Below, in pieces: positions 28,757 through 39,296 of a stretch of DNA of 62,000 nucleotides. The stretch's first letter is position 1, and each line of letters begins with the position of its first letter. Source of the DNA: Prorocentrum cordatum (lineage: Eukaryota > Sar > Dinophyceae > Prorocentrales > Prorocentraceae); the NCBI GenBank assembly GCA_963575745.1, contig CAUYUJ010003669.1, positions 164,448 through 226,447 of the forward strand. Reading direction: 5' to 3'. A program made the translations under genes and the position numbers. Below the pieces are notes generated by a model. The model searched no databases, was not told where the DNA came from, and saw only the letters and a list, made by a program, of their open reading frames with translations.

Positions 28757-29650
28757 GTGGCGTACGACATGCTGATCGGCGACGCCCCGGTGCCTGGGTG
28801 GTCCGATCCGCAATCGCAGCAGGACTTGCTGGTTGGGAAAGACAAGGGGGGGCTGGTAGGTAGCTCCCCCTTAACCCTGGGCCCCTCCTCTCCCAGAGGC
28901 CGCTTGCTACCAACAACCTGGGGTAGTAGGGGGAGGATGGGCCGGCCGCCTGCTACAAACCTGGGGCTAGACATCACCCCCCCTGCCTGGCCACCTCGCG
29001 AGGACCAGCTGGAGACCCGGGTCTTGGAGGCGCTAAGCGCGGAGCACCGGCGGCGCCAGTGGGCGGCGGTGGTCGAGGAAGACCGCCGTCTCGCGACCTT
29101 GCCGCGCGTGCACTGGCTGTCGACTTATCCGAATAATCTCATTCCATCGAAGCTCTTGACGGGGTGGGGCATGAACTGGTGGCTCGGCGGCGTGGCGGCT
29201 GTGCAGGATAGGGCTAATAGCTTGGACTGGGACATCCTGGTGGACTGCCTCGGCGCCGGGCCTGGAGGCGGGGTGCGGCAGTGGGCGGCAGGGCTAAGGG
29301 ACCCAGTCCACTTGCCAGCATCGTGGAATTACCGCGGGGTCGCGCAGCAGCTGAGGGGTGCGATAAGAACCCTGGCTGCGGCGCCGCGTGGGGCTCAGGT
29401 GCTCATCTTCTGCCGCCAGGGGGAGTGCCGGTCGGCGTGCGTGGCTGCTGTGTGTCTCTGCGCCATGGGGCTAATGAGGGTTGAGCAAGCGGTGCGCCTC
29501 GTGCGCGCGAGCCGCCCCCAGGCCCTCCCACCTGGCAACTCGCGCGCCATGGAGGACATCGCGAAACTCGAGAAGCTCTGGGAGAACGAGGGCGAGGCGC
29601 TAAGGCATGCGGCTGCGGCAGGCGCCACCAGGGCTCGCGGGCGGCTGGGG
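28757..29650 (+). CDS. Dual-specificity-phosphatase-like protein
   Basis: Residues are counted from 28757 (a GTG; the first ATG is 28769, and the true exon border may be the preceding gctag). Residues about 145-245 fit the DSP/PTP fold: DILVDCLGAG strand, DPVHLPASWN loop, helix YRGVAQQLRGAIRTL, then the P-loop VLIFCRQGECRSACVAAVCL with Cys219 and Arg225 in the CX5R arrangement, and helices MRVEQAVRLVRASRPQALPP. The usual HC before the P-loop is FC here. The enzyme would remove phosphate from phospho-Tyr/Ser/Thr or another phospho-substrate via a Cys intermediate. Coding character ends near 29650 in (GGA)n, which is probably intronic; a terminal exon is proposed at 30290-30390. An N-terminal extension of ~90 residues has no domain. 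Confidence 0.65.
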
Positions 29651-30110
29651 GGTGAGGAGGGGGAGGGAGGAGGGGGGGGAGGAGAAGGAGGAGGAGGAGG
29701 AGGGCGACGACGACGAGGACGAGGGCGAGAACGAGGAGGACGAGGACAAGGTGGAGGAGGAGGACGAGGAGGGAGGAGGAGGAGGGAGGAGGACGAGGTG
29801 AGGAGGAGGGAGGAGGAGGAGAAGGAGGAGGAAGAGGACGAGGAGGACGAGGAGAGGGGGAAAGAGGAGGAGCAGGAACGTGAGGGGTCGGAAGAGAAAT
29901 AGGAGGAGGAGGATGGGGGGAGGGAGGAGGATAAGGAGGAAGAGGACAAGGGGGATGATGACGAGGACAGGGGGGGAGGAGGAGTGGACGGGCAGGAGGA
30001 GGCGGGGGGAGGAGGAAGACGATGAGAGGGGACGATGATGTGATGAGGAGGTGAAGAGGAGGAAGAGGAGGAGGGGAAAAAGAGGAGGAGGCAGATGATG
30101 AGGGGGCGTA
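29650..30110. repeat. (GGA)n/(GAC)n tract, probable intron
   Basis: Purine-rich tandem repeat following the phosphatase exon. Poly-Glu/Gly and opposite-strand poly-Ser/Pro ORFs are artefacts. A pyrimidine-rich stretch (30160-30290) that could serve as a polypyrimidine tract follows. Confidence 0.75.
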
Positions 30111-30289
30111 GTTCGTTCCAGGCAGAGTGATGAGGGGGGGGGCCCCTGCTGCTGTCCCCCCTGTCTTCCATCTCCATCTCCTCGTCCTCCTCGTCCTCCT
30201 CGTCCTCCTCCTTCTCGTCCTCCTCGCCCCCCCCAACTTGGCCCCTCCTCCTCCCCCCCTCACCTGCTGCTGCTGCCCCTCTCCCCCAG

Positions 30290-30390
30290 GCTTCGACGAA
30301 GCCCAGTTGCCCTTGGGGGGGGCCGCCGTCACCGTGGCCTTCGAGCGCGGGTGCGCTCGCGTGAAGGGCGAGAGGGAGGCGGGGGGCTAA
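30290..30390 (+). CDS. Putative terminal exon of the phosphatase gene
   Basis: After cccctctcccccag the frame reads GFDEAQLPLGGAAVTVAFER, GCARVKGEREAGG and stops at TAA (30388-30390). The long polypyrimidine tract followed by CAG|G is a convincing acceptor. Linkage to the upstream phosphatase exon is by strand and spacing only. Confidence 0.4.
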
Positions 30391-31200
30391 GCTTCGGCGG
30401 GGCGCCGCCGCCGCGGGCGCCGCCGGAGCTCAGGTATACGCGGACAGACGGCGCCTGGTTGCCGCAGCGAATTTGGGAGAAAAGGTGGAAGAGACATAGA
30501 TAGGGAGTAAGAGGGGGGAGGAAAGGGGGGGGGGGAGGAGGGGGAGGAGGAGGAGCAGGATGAGGAGCCTCCCCCTGACGACGAGACGACTACCATGCTT
30601 TTTATACCCGAAGGCTAGGGGCAAGAAACAGTACCGAGTTCAAAGGCAAACAAGACGACGCGTCAATCATCTTCTTGTACTTTCCATCGGCGGGCTTTAG
30701 CAACACCACGCCAGCGCCCTCGCCGCCCCCCCCCCCAAAAAAAAAAAAAAAAGAGGGCCCCAGGGGGGGCATCATCTATAGGCAGGGGGATGCGCTTGTC
30801 CAAGGCAAGCGCATATTCAATTATTAAATGAGAGGAGGAGGAGCAGGAGGAGGGGCCAGGAAGAGAGAGGAGCAGGAACAGGAAGAAAGGAGCAAGTCAT
30901 ATTTGACTTGACATTATTTCCTGGCGCGTTCCCCCGCAGATTGGATTCCATGTGATCTCAGCCCATCCATGCGATCTTAGCCCCCATCGCGCGTTCAATT
31001 CCATTAGATCCCATGCCCCCCAGCAAGTGAATGAGAGCCCCAGGAGGGTTGAATCCTAGGTGCCAGATGCAGGTGGGCTAGGTGCCAGTTAGCGCGGTTA
31101 GACTTTCCTCTCCCCTCATTCCCTTTCACCTTCCCTCCTTTCCCCTCAACTCCCTGCTCCTTCCCCATGCAGAGCAATTCTCCCCGTCCTCATTCCCCCG
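30391..31200. other. No recognisable gene
   Basis: Contains GA-rich repeats (30500-30560, 30830-30900), a C-run/A-run (30726-30752) and short 'ccatgtgatct(c/t)agccc' words near 30950-31000. Confidence 0.5.
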
Positions 31201-31211
31201 CTCTTCCCTGT

Positions 31212-31233
31212 CTGTAGCTGATTTTGGCTCATG
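31212..31233 (+). other. Spliced-leader-like relic
   Basis: CTGTAGCTGATTTTGGCTCA plus TG aligns to the conserved dinoflagellate spliced-leader sequence with one inserted base and about three substitutions, including an exact ATTTTGGCTCA. Dinoflagellate genomes are known to carry such relics from re-integrated trans-spliced mRNAs. It may also be chance similarity. Confidence 0.45.
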
Positions 31234-31402
31234 CTCGAGGCTCAGGCAGAGGCACCTGTAGGCCAGCTAGTCGCAATGCTGCTCGCGACGTTCGTCGCAT
31301 CACTGAGCATTGCGGCTGGCACCTCCAACGGGGCTCGTGCCCAAAATGGGCTTAGCGCGCAGAGGTCATCATGGATCCGCTAGGCTTCGGCGCGGCGTTA
31401 GC

Positions 31403-31662
31403 TTGGGCCTGCCTGGTGTTCGATCTGTCTGCTCGGGCCCGTGGAGCTCTCCAGCTGTTTGCTGGTGCCTGCTGAGCTTTCCATGACTATGCTCACGCTC
31501 GCCTGGTTGTCCACGCACTCTTTCGGGCCCGTGGGGTTTTCCAACCATTTGCTTGGGCCGATCGGGTTATGCAGGTGCTCGTTCGGACCAGATGCGTTTG
31601 CCAGTTGTCTGCGCGGGCCCGCTTGGTTTCCAGGGGCCCGTCTGGGTCCGCTTCGTTTCTAA
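31403..31662 (+). repeat. 30-bp coding minisatellite (decapeptide repeat)
   Basis: About eight units of 30 nt, most starting gggcccg(t/c), keep one plus frame open and give decapeptides of the form GP-x-G/A-F-x4-L (GPVGFSNHLL, GPIGLCRCSF, GPDAFASCLR, GPAWFPGARL). It lies 170 bp downstream of the spliced-leader-like relic. Whether it is translated is unknown. Confidence 0.7.
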
Positions 31663-31678
31663 GTTTGTGTTGTGTGTT

Positions 31679-32400
<722 letters not shown>

Positions 32401-32439
32401 CTCGGGTTCCTTTTGGAGGTCCACGACAGCTTCTGGGGC

Positions 32440-32940
32440 CGCCCAAGAAGGTCCAAAAAGGCCCCGACGCCCAGGATGGCCCCAAGACGGCCGCAGAAGC
32501 CTCCCAGACGGCCCAGGAAGCCTCCAAGAGCATCCCCAAGAGGGGCTCAAGAGTCCAAAATCGTAGAATTCCTATGGGGAAATCTACATTTGTAACATGC
32601 ACGTGTTTGTCTGCCTTCGCGGCGTTGAAGACGACCCCAGAGCCCCCCAAGACTGCCCAAAAACGGCCCGACAGGTCCCCAGCAGGTGCTCGAAACGGCC
32701 CAGGAGGGCGCCAAGACGGCCCAAGAGGCTCCCAAGACGGTCCAAGAATGCCTCAAGACGGCACAATGAGGGGCCCAAGACGAAGGGCCTGAATCAAAAA
32801 TCCGAGCCTTCCGCCCCGAAACAGCCCCATGGGGGGCCCAATAGGCGCTCAACAGGGCCTCTAAGGCCCCCAACAGGCACCCCCAGGAGGCCCCCCAAGA
32901 GGCCCCAAGAGGGGCCCGCAACAAGCTCGAGGGTGGACGT
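32440..32940 (+). repeat. Degenerate CCAAGAGGCCC array (locus 3)
   Basis: cccaagacggccc / ccaagaggcc words with an AT-richer interruption at 32545-32630 that begins tccaaaatcgtag. It is the same style of interrupted array as loci 2 and 5 and ends at the left direct repeat of the recombinase retroelement. Confidence 0.8.
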
Positions 32941-32947
32941 GGGTGGG

Positions 32948-33038
32948 CGGACTTGAGCAGCACGGATGCAAGGGCACGTGCGGGCATTCGCTGGCGAGCC
33001 AGTGGAGGCCGAGGGGTATTCACGTCTCTGACGATACA
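32948..33038 (-). repeat. 91-bp direct repeat, copy A (downstream end)
   Basis: Starts cggacttgagcagcacggat and ends tctctgacgataca. Seven mismatches to copy B over 91 nt, no gaps. Confidence 0.9.
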
Positions 33039-33238
33039 CACCCCAAGACGGCCTGAAGACCTCGCCCAGACATGCAGATCCAGCAAAGCTGTAGGATATA
33101 GCGTGGACCATTTCTCATTTACACCATGACAAAAGCATCCATAGTGCTCAAGCCTGCAGCATACAGAAAAGATCATGCCGAGGTGCGAGCCTTTCAAGCA
33201 CCTCGCGCCCATACCCGTATCACGTACTGGTGGGCCCG

Positions 33239-34200
33239 TCACAACTTGCGAAGGCGGCTGATCAACTCCTGAGGCAGTTTAGCGCTCCTGCGCGCTGCCA
33301 TCTTCTGCTCGGCCACGGGGATTTTCCTGAGCTGCTGAAGCAGGAGGGCGCCTTTCTCGTAGCGGGCCACCGACGCGGACGATGCCCAGCGGCCGCGCTT
33401 CTGAATCTCCTTCAACGTCCGGCGACCGTGGGCCTTGTCGTTCGAGGCCCCGCTGCGCCTGAAGACGTGAGGGCGCACTTCGAGGGACGTGTAGCCCAGG
33501 CGGTCCGGCTGCGCTTGACCTCGCGCTCGAACTCGGGCAAGGTGAAGTTGAACAGCCTCTGAGAGTCGGGCGCCCTGGGCTTGAAAAGGAGCTTAATCGC
33601 GCTCGCCTGCCGCGGACGCGCCGCGTCCCCGATCAGCACGCTGTCGTCCTGGCCGCCCGTCTTCGTCGTCTCGTGCCACCCGGAGGGCGCGATGACCGCG
33701 CCAAAGTGCGCGCCGAGCTTCGCGGCTGGCGCGGGCGGCAGGATCTGGCCCTGCCGGAGCTCCACCGTCTCGGAGGGCCTGAGGTAGGCGTCCGTCTCGA
33801 GTACCACTGCGGCGCCCATGGGCGGCAGGTCGCGCTCCACCAGGTAGCGCGATGTCGTCTACGATGATGTCGGGCAGCGGCATGCGCATGCGGCCTGGGG
33901 CTCGCTTGGCCCAACCCTTCAAGGCGGCCAGTGCCTTCGGGAGCTCCACCTCGCCGGTCGTCTTGAGCCGCAGGAGCCTGTAGCCGTAGAAGGTGTTGCG
34001 GCCCTCCCACGCGCCGAAGCCGTCGTCGAACAGGTCCACGAAGTACTGGGACAGGGAGTTGTCGAGGCGGCTCAGCGGCTGCAGGTCGAGCTTCTTGGCC
34101 TTCGCATAGACCTCGAACTCGTGCGCCGCCGCCGCGTGCCGCTCGAGGGTGTCGTTTGTCACCGTCGCCATGACCAGCGTGTCGCGCCTCTGGACTCGGA
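33239..34200 (-). pseudogene. Tyrosine recombinase (integrase) domain, frame-shifted
   Basis: N-terminal core-binding region in one frame (LERHAAAAHEFEVYAKAKKL, LSQYFVDLFDDGFGAWEGRN, TFYGYRLLRL). Then, in another frame, AAVVLETDAYLRPSETVELR with the conserved Arg region, and FNFTLPEFEREVKRSRTAWA. In a third frame comes the C-terminus LEVRPHVFRRSGASNDKAHG, RRTLKEIQKRGRWASSASVA, RYEKG, giving the H-x-x-R, Trp and nucleophile Tyr region typical of these recombinases. The family performs strand exchange to insert the cDNA circle. At least two frame changes (near 33850 and 33480) break this copy. Confidence 0.75.
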
Positions 34201-34629
34201 GGTGCCCCACGTGGCGCGCCGCCGACGGCTGGCGAGGTCGCCCGCTGCCTGGCGGCGGCTGCCTGCCAGTGCGCGTGGGCCTGCCAGCGCTGAGGTCGTT
34301 TGTCCTGACCAAACTGGATGACGGGGTCCGCCCTGAGGAAGCCGTCGGCGGCATTGCAGACGTCGTGGGCGAGCTCGTTGTCCTCGCTGCGCACCGCCGC
34401 TCCTCCAGGCGCTGGCTGACGGCCCGCCGCCCGGAGGTGGCCATGCCAGAGCTCCTCGGGGTCGAAGTCGCCGGCGCGGGCGAGCGCTCCACGGGGGGGC
34501 GCGGCCACCAGGATGTCCGCCCAGCATGAGCCCACTGGTGACGGATATGCGGCAGTTTGGGGTGTGAGGCGCCCGTGCAGCATGACCGCGTGCTTGTGCG
34601 AGACGCGGGGCCGCCGCCCCCCCGGGGCC

Positions 34630-35140
34630 CTCAGGGCCCCCGCGTCCGTCAGGATCCGAGTGGGCTTCCGATAGGTTGTCCCGAACATACTCATCTCGGA
34701 AAATTCACCTCGACGACGGCGGGTAATCCTCGAAGTTCTGGGGTTCTCGACGCTCCAGTAGCAACCCCTGCGCGATAATATGTGACAGAGGGTGGCCGTG
34801 AAGAGTGCGAAATCGACCCCCAGCCTCTCCTTAGCCCGCGCACGCGCGTGGTTCTTGATCCCCCGGCGTGTGAGACTCCAAACCGAATGAGGTGTCCCAA
34901 GATGTACGTATAGTAGTCGGCCGCTGCGGGCCAAATCCAAGATAAAGTTCTGTGTGCTTCTGCGAGACAAGTCGAACCCCCAACCGTCTTTATGTCCACG
35001 GGGTCGGCGAAGGGAAGCCCAACCTTCCTGCGTGCTCGAGTCAACCGCCCCAGACCACCAAAGAGCTCCAAACAAAAAACTGACTTACCAGGCTCGCTCT
35101 GAATTGTCGGGCAGGAAGCAGATGATAGCGATGCCGACGA
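34630..35140 (-). pseudogene. Methyltransferase-like domain of the retroelement
   Basis: On the minus strand FCLELFGGLGRLTRARRKVG and LPFADPVDI (SAM-binding-like strand and loop) lie in one frame. The next frame carries LYVHLGTPHSVWSLTRRGIK, ARAKERLGVDFALFTATLCH and CYWSVENPRTSRI. The GTPxxVWS and ENP motifs resemble the catalytic loop and ENx motif of DNA methyltransferase-like domains found in DIRS-type elements. The Cys usually expected after GTP is His here (GTPHSVWS), so activity is doubtful. The frame changes near 35050. Confidence 0.6.
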
Positions 35141-35279
35141 TGGGGGCGACGGGGAGGAGGGAGGTTGTGTCTCGCACCCCTCGGGGCCCGACTGATCGAC
35201 AGACAAGCTCGGCGCGCCAGCAGGCGCGCTGTCCAGCCCCTGGGCGCGGGGCGGCGCGACGCCCAGCCTGGTCGGCGAG

Positions 35280-36020
35280 CGCTCCGGCCCCGCCACTCGC
35301 TTGGTGCCCCAGCGGCGTGAGTCCTGGCCGCTCGGGTTCCGATCCGTCTCGATGTAGCGAAGCCGCCGTGCGATCTGTCCACCGAGGCGGTGGGCCGCAG
35401 CTCGCCGACACAACGACTGCAGCCCTGCGCTGGAGCGGCCCTTCTCATAGGCCCCCACGGTCACCCGGCTGTCGCTGAGGGTGAGCAGCTTCGAGCCAAG
35501 CCGCCCCGCTGCGCGGCAGTGACGCCGCAGGCCCATCAAGGCCACCCGATCTTCTTTCAATTTGATGTGCTCCTCCTGCCAGCGCCAACTGTCCGCCGCG
35601 ACGAGCTGGCAGCGCTGCCGCTCGGCCCAGCCGTCGGCCAGGCGAGGGATCCCCGCGTCCAGGTCGACCTTGACCCGAGGGCGTCACGGCGGTGCGGCCG
35701 CTGGAGGCGACCCGAGACGCAGGTCGTCGGCTGGGGCCCCAAGGGTCTGGCCGAAGGCCGTGCGCGGCCCCGCCGCGAGGCCGGGCGCGTCGCCCCGCAC
35801 GTAGCCGAGGCCGTCGGCCATGTGGCCCTCCTGCACGGGGACGTCGCGGTAGCGCCAACGCTCTCTCCATCTCCAGGCCTCGCGCAACTCGCCGGGCTCG
35901 GCTTCGTCACGTGGAGGGCGTAGCCTCGGGTGGAGGAGTCCCCGCAGTAGACCTCGCTGGAGAAGTTGGCGCCCAGGTCGGCCTCCATCAGGAAGAGGAG
36001 GTTCATCGCACAACGAATCC
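35280..36020 (-). pseudogene. RNase H domain of the retroelement
   Basis: The N-terminal part reads MNLLFLMEADLGANFSSEVY, CGDSSTRGYALHVTKPSP (first catalytic Asp region, about 35890-36020). The C-terminal part reads LTLSDSRVTVGAYEKGRSSA and RYIETDRNPSGQDSR (about 35330-35490), the DS...KGRSS and NP-DxxSR pattern of DIRS RNase H. The halves are in different frames. Function would be removal of the RNA template. Confidence 0.65.
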
Positions 36021-36026
36021 CGGACT

Positions 36027-37515
36027 TCACGGACGGCCGCGCGCGCATGGGCGCTCTAAAGCCTCCTCGATGAAGCGGTAGCAGACGTTCAGCGCGGACA
36101 TGGCCTCCGGGCACAGCTGGTTCAAGTTCGCCACGTGGCCGAGCCAGCACTGTAAGGTGTGACCGTGCAGCTTGCGACGGCGCAGCAGGGCATGTCCGGC
36201 CGGGTAGGTCCGCCAGACGCGGCGGGGGACATGCCGCAGCCGTCGGTCGCGCCAGGCGGCACGCCAGGCCCAGTGTCTGCATCTCAAAATCGTCGCGAGG
36301 CCCCGCGTCGAAAGGTGCGTTGTCCTAGCAAAAGCTCTTCTCAATCTCGTGCATCTGCTTCCTTGCGGCGCCCGCGCAGCCACCGACGACCTGCTCGTTG
36401 TGCACGCGCACGCCGGCCACGCACTTGCAAGGCTTCAGCGCTGGAGCAGGCTGCATCTCACGCGTGATCTGGTCAGCACCTCCGTCCAGGGGCCGCTCCA
36501 CACGGCGAGTCACGGCCTCACTGGCGAAGAAGAGGGCCCGCGACCAGCCCATGCAGACAGCGGCCATGCATGGGTAGAGTACCTCGCCGTCCTCGACCTT
36601 GGTCTCCGCCCTCTCGGAGTCGTCCCAGATCATGGCCGGCCGGGTGTCGAAGCGGTCCTCGAAGCCGAACCAAGAGGCGAGCTCGGGGACGGTGTAGTTG
36701 TAGAAGCAGTCCCCGACGTCGCCTTCCTCCCCGCGCGGGCTAGCCGCAAGCCCCGAGCCGATGCCGCCGAAACCGGAGGCCCTCAGCCTGGGGTCAGAGA
36801 AGTCCAGGTCGGCCATGCAGCGCGAGGACCCCAGTCGCGTGGTAGGTGGCGGGCGATGTGCCCGATTGGCCGCTCGGGCGTCAATGATCGGCCTCTGGGG
36901 CCCATCCTTCTTTTTGACCACGAAGATGCCCGCGCGCCCCTTCAGCCGCCGGCGCCAGGTCAGCAGGCCCTGCTGGCACAAGCGCTGGTACAGTCGCCTC
37001 TGTAGGTCTCGCGAACGCCGAAGCTTGGGGTCCCAGTGGGGCGAGGACCCCGCGCTCTCGGCTCGATCCTTCTCAAGCTCCGTCTCGCCCATCTCGATCA
37101 GATCGGCTGAGTGCCTGAGGTAGCCGAGGGCTGCAGGAGGGAGTTCGCGGCGAATGGGTCGCACGTGAACCTTCCGACGCAGGATCTTGACCTGGTCAAA
37201 CTCGAAGCTGGCCAGGCTCTTGGGCTCCATGCCGTAGTGGTCTCTAGAGTTGAGGATCTCCGACAGGGATGATTCCTCGGCAAGGTCAGCAGGGCCGCCC
37301 CCATACGCCTCGACCCGCCGGGCGACATTCTGGAGCATCCAGCGCTGCACGGCGGTTGGCCGGAGGTGCCCCTCAGTTGGAAGATCGCGCCCCTGGGCGC
37401 GTCGCGAATTCAGGTTGGCGGCGGCAAGCTGGCCCAGGGCCCGAGCCGAGTCAAAAACTTGCCGTAGCCGCGCAGCGTCACATGCATCGCCGAGGGCAGC
37501 AGCATCTCGAGGCAA
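36027..37515 (-). pseudogene. Reverse transcriptase of the YR retroelement
   Basis: 396 codons (37515 down to 36325) plus a frame-shifted thumb (36027-36200: LRRRKLHGHTLQCWLGHVAN, LCPEAMSALNVCYRF). RT landmarks are GIFVVKKKDGPQRPIIDARA (fingers), VGDCFYNYTVPELASWFGFE (motif A with D-x-x-D-C-F-Y) and CMAAVCMGWSRALFFASEAV (motif B-like MGWS). Where the family normally has Y/V-V-D-N/D, this copy reads VRVHNEQVVGG, with His encoded at 36400-36402 in place of the catalytic Asp, so it is probably dead. The upstream ~190 residues are a Gag-RT linker. Confidence 0.7.
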
Positions 37516-37519
37516 AGGG

Positions 37520-37779
37520 AAAGGATCTCCGCGCCGTCGATCTCGCGCCCTGACCCCTCCGGACGCAGAGGAGGCGAGCCCAAGTAGTTGTCGGCTGCGG
37601 GGGGGGCTTTGTCGACGCCAAGGCTGTCAGCGCCGGCGCCCCCGCAGCCCCGAGAGGCGTCATCCCTCGTCGCCGGCGCCGCCTTCGGCGCCAGCGTCCT
37701 TCCCCTTCTTCTTCTTCTTCGGGCGCTTTCCGTCGTCCTCCCCGCCCTTCTTGCCGTCGCCCTTTCTCGTCTGTTTTTG
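37520..37779 (-). other. Linker between Gag-like ORF and RT
   Basis: Carries the Lys-rich continuation of the Gag frame (about 37690-37780), then stops in all frames before the RT ORF opens. Confidence 0.5.
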
Positions 37780-38814
37780 CTACTTACGATAGAGCCGCCC
37801 TTGCTTCCAGATGGCGGCCCTCTCCTTGAGACGGTCGGTGACCCAGGAGTTGAACTTCGAGGTCGAGGCGCGGCCCACGGCGTTGACGGGCGCGGATATT
37901 ACTATGTCGAGGCCACTGTAGTCGGGGTGCCGAGGGTTCCTTTCCACCGCTATCTCCGTCTGGATCAGCCAGCGCACGATCTGCTCGGCCGACGCCATCA
38001 TCGAATGGTCGACCTGGTCCCAGGAATGCATGAGACGAATCACCTCACACAAGTTCCGATGCACGTGGTTGACGGCCAACCCCTCGCCTACGCCGCTGAG
38101 ACGCTCCCACTCCGCCTGGTACGAGATCATGTTGCCTGGCCCGGCGCCGACGCTGTCGAGGAACTCCTTCATGCTCCTGATGCCGGACAGGGGGAAGCCC
38201 TTCTGCTCGGTGTCGCGCATGAAGGCGACCGCCTCCGTCAGGTGGAGGACCCGCTGCCCCGCGTCGTCCGTGTGGTCGCCGAGCGTGCGGATCTTCGTCT
38301 CCTTCTTGAAGTCCGCCAGGCCGCTAGCCGCTATCTTCTGCACAAAGAATTCCTCGCCGCCCAGTACCACCACGCCCTTCGCGTCGAAGCTCGTGCCGTG
38401 AGCGTCGTCGTCCATCAGAGCAGCGTCCACGACCTCGCCGAACCTCGCCGAACGCGCCTCTGCGATCACCCAAATCATCCGCTCCACGGCGTCGACCTGG
38501 CCGACCCCCAGCAGCTGGCCCTGCATCTTCGCCCTGCGCCGGTAGCCGGCCAGCGCCGCGCCCGCGATGGGGTCGTGGGCGTAGACCTGATTCGCCAAGT
38601 GCGGCGGGAACGGCGCCCGCCTCTCCAGCACCTCGTGCTGGACGTTCAGCAACTTGACCCGCACGAGCGCGAGGTCCGGAGTCAGCGCGATCCAGATGTC
38701 GCCGTCCACGCGGAACAGGAGCACCTTGTGGTGCCAGTAGAATCCATTCGGATCGTTCTCGTACCGCACGAGGATCTGCGGGTCCGCAATGTCCACGGTC
38801 AGCACGTCAGCCAT
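37780..38814 (-). CDS. Gag-like first ORF of the YR retroelement
   Basis: 344 codons from ATG (38812-38814) to TAG (37780-37782). The protein is compact and globular-looking (YENDPNGFYWHHKVLLFRVD, GDIWIALTPDLALVRVKLLN, ... HPDYSGLDIVISAP, KFNSWVTDRLKERAAIWKQG) and similar in style to the protein that precedes RT in dinoflagellate elements of this type; the exact fold is not recognised. Past the TAG the same frame continues as QKQTRKGDGKKGGEDDGKRP and KKKKKGKD before a TGA, a plausible basic RNA-binding tail. The TAG may therefore be a mutation or a readthrough point. Confidence 0.6.
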   Translation of the reverse strand: MADVLTVDIADPQILVRYENDPNGFYWHHKVLLFRVDGDIWIALTPDLALVRVKLLNVQHEVLERRAPFPPHLANQVYAHDPIAGAALAGYRRRAKMQGQLLGVGQVDAVERMIWVIAEARSARFGEVVDAALMDDDAHGTSFDAKGVVVLGGEEFFVQKIAASGLADFKKETKIRTLGDHTDDAGQRVLHLTEAVAFMRDTEQKGFPLSGIRSMKEFLDSVGAGPGNMISYQAEWERLSGVGEGLAVNHVHRNLCEVIRLMHSWDQVDHSMMASAEQIVRWLIQTEIAVERNPRHPDYSGLDIVISAPVNAVGRASTSKFNSWVTDRLKERAAIWKQGRLYRK

Positions 38815-39296
38815 AGCGTCGGCTCGGGGTGCTCGGCCCGGCGCCGCCCGTCAAGGCGACCGTCGGCGGCGGCTGAGGCACTGGCGAGGCCGCTGCCTGC
38901 GCCTTGCGCGGAGGGCTCCCCTCGGGCCATCGTCCGCGCCCGCCGCAGCAGCAGCGCCGGCACCAGCCGGCCAGGAACCCCAGCGCTCCGGCGCCCGAGG
39001 TCGCGAGGCCGAGCACCAGCAGCCCGGCGAGGAGCAGGCACCGGAGCGCCCAAACCTCCGCCTGGGGTCACGACCTCGCCCTGGAGGTCGATGATGCGCC
39101 GGAGCTCCTGGTCGCAGGAGCAGGGGCAGCCCTCGTCCGAACCGCAAGACAGCGGCGGCGGCGGGTGCCAGGCCAGGGCCACGGGCGTCGCCCAGCCCCA
39201 CGACCAGCAGGGACCCAGCGTCGCGCTCCACGCGGCCGCGAACGTCGCCAAGAGCGAGGGCGGCCCGTCCATGAGCCGCCCGCGCGGCGGGCCTCT
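38815..39296 (-). other. Leader of the YR retroelement
   Basis: GC-rich sequence between the upstream direct repeat and the Gag-like ATG. Open in several frames but with no domain. Confidence 0.45.

Noticed and set aside
32953-32960. CTTGAGC at both 91-bp repeats as a reverse spliced-leader end (GCTCAAG)
   Set aside because: Only seven bases match, which is expected several times by chance in 62 kb on two strands; the rest of the leader is absent.
37765-37782. A 17-nt GTAAGT...ACAG 'mini-intron' at the end of the Gag-like ORF
   Set aside because: Far shorter than known dinoflagellate introns, and removing it does not give the Lys-rich tail in its natural frame.
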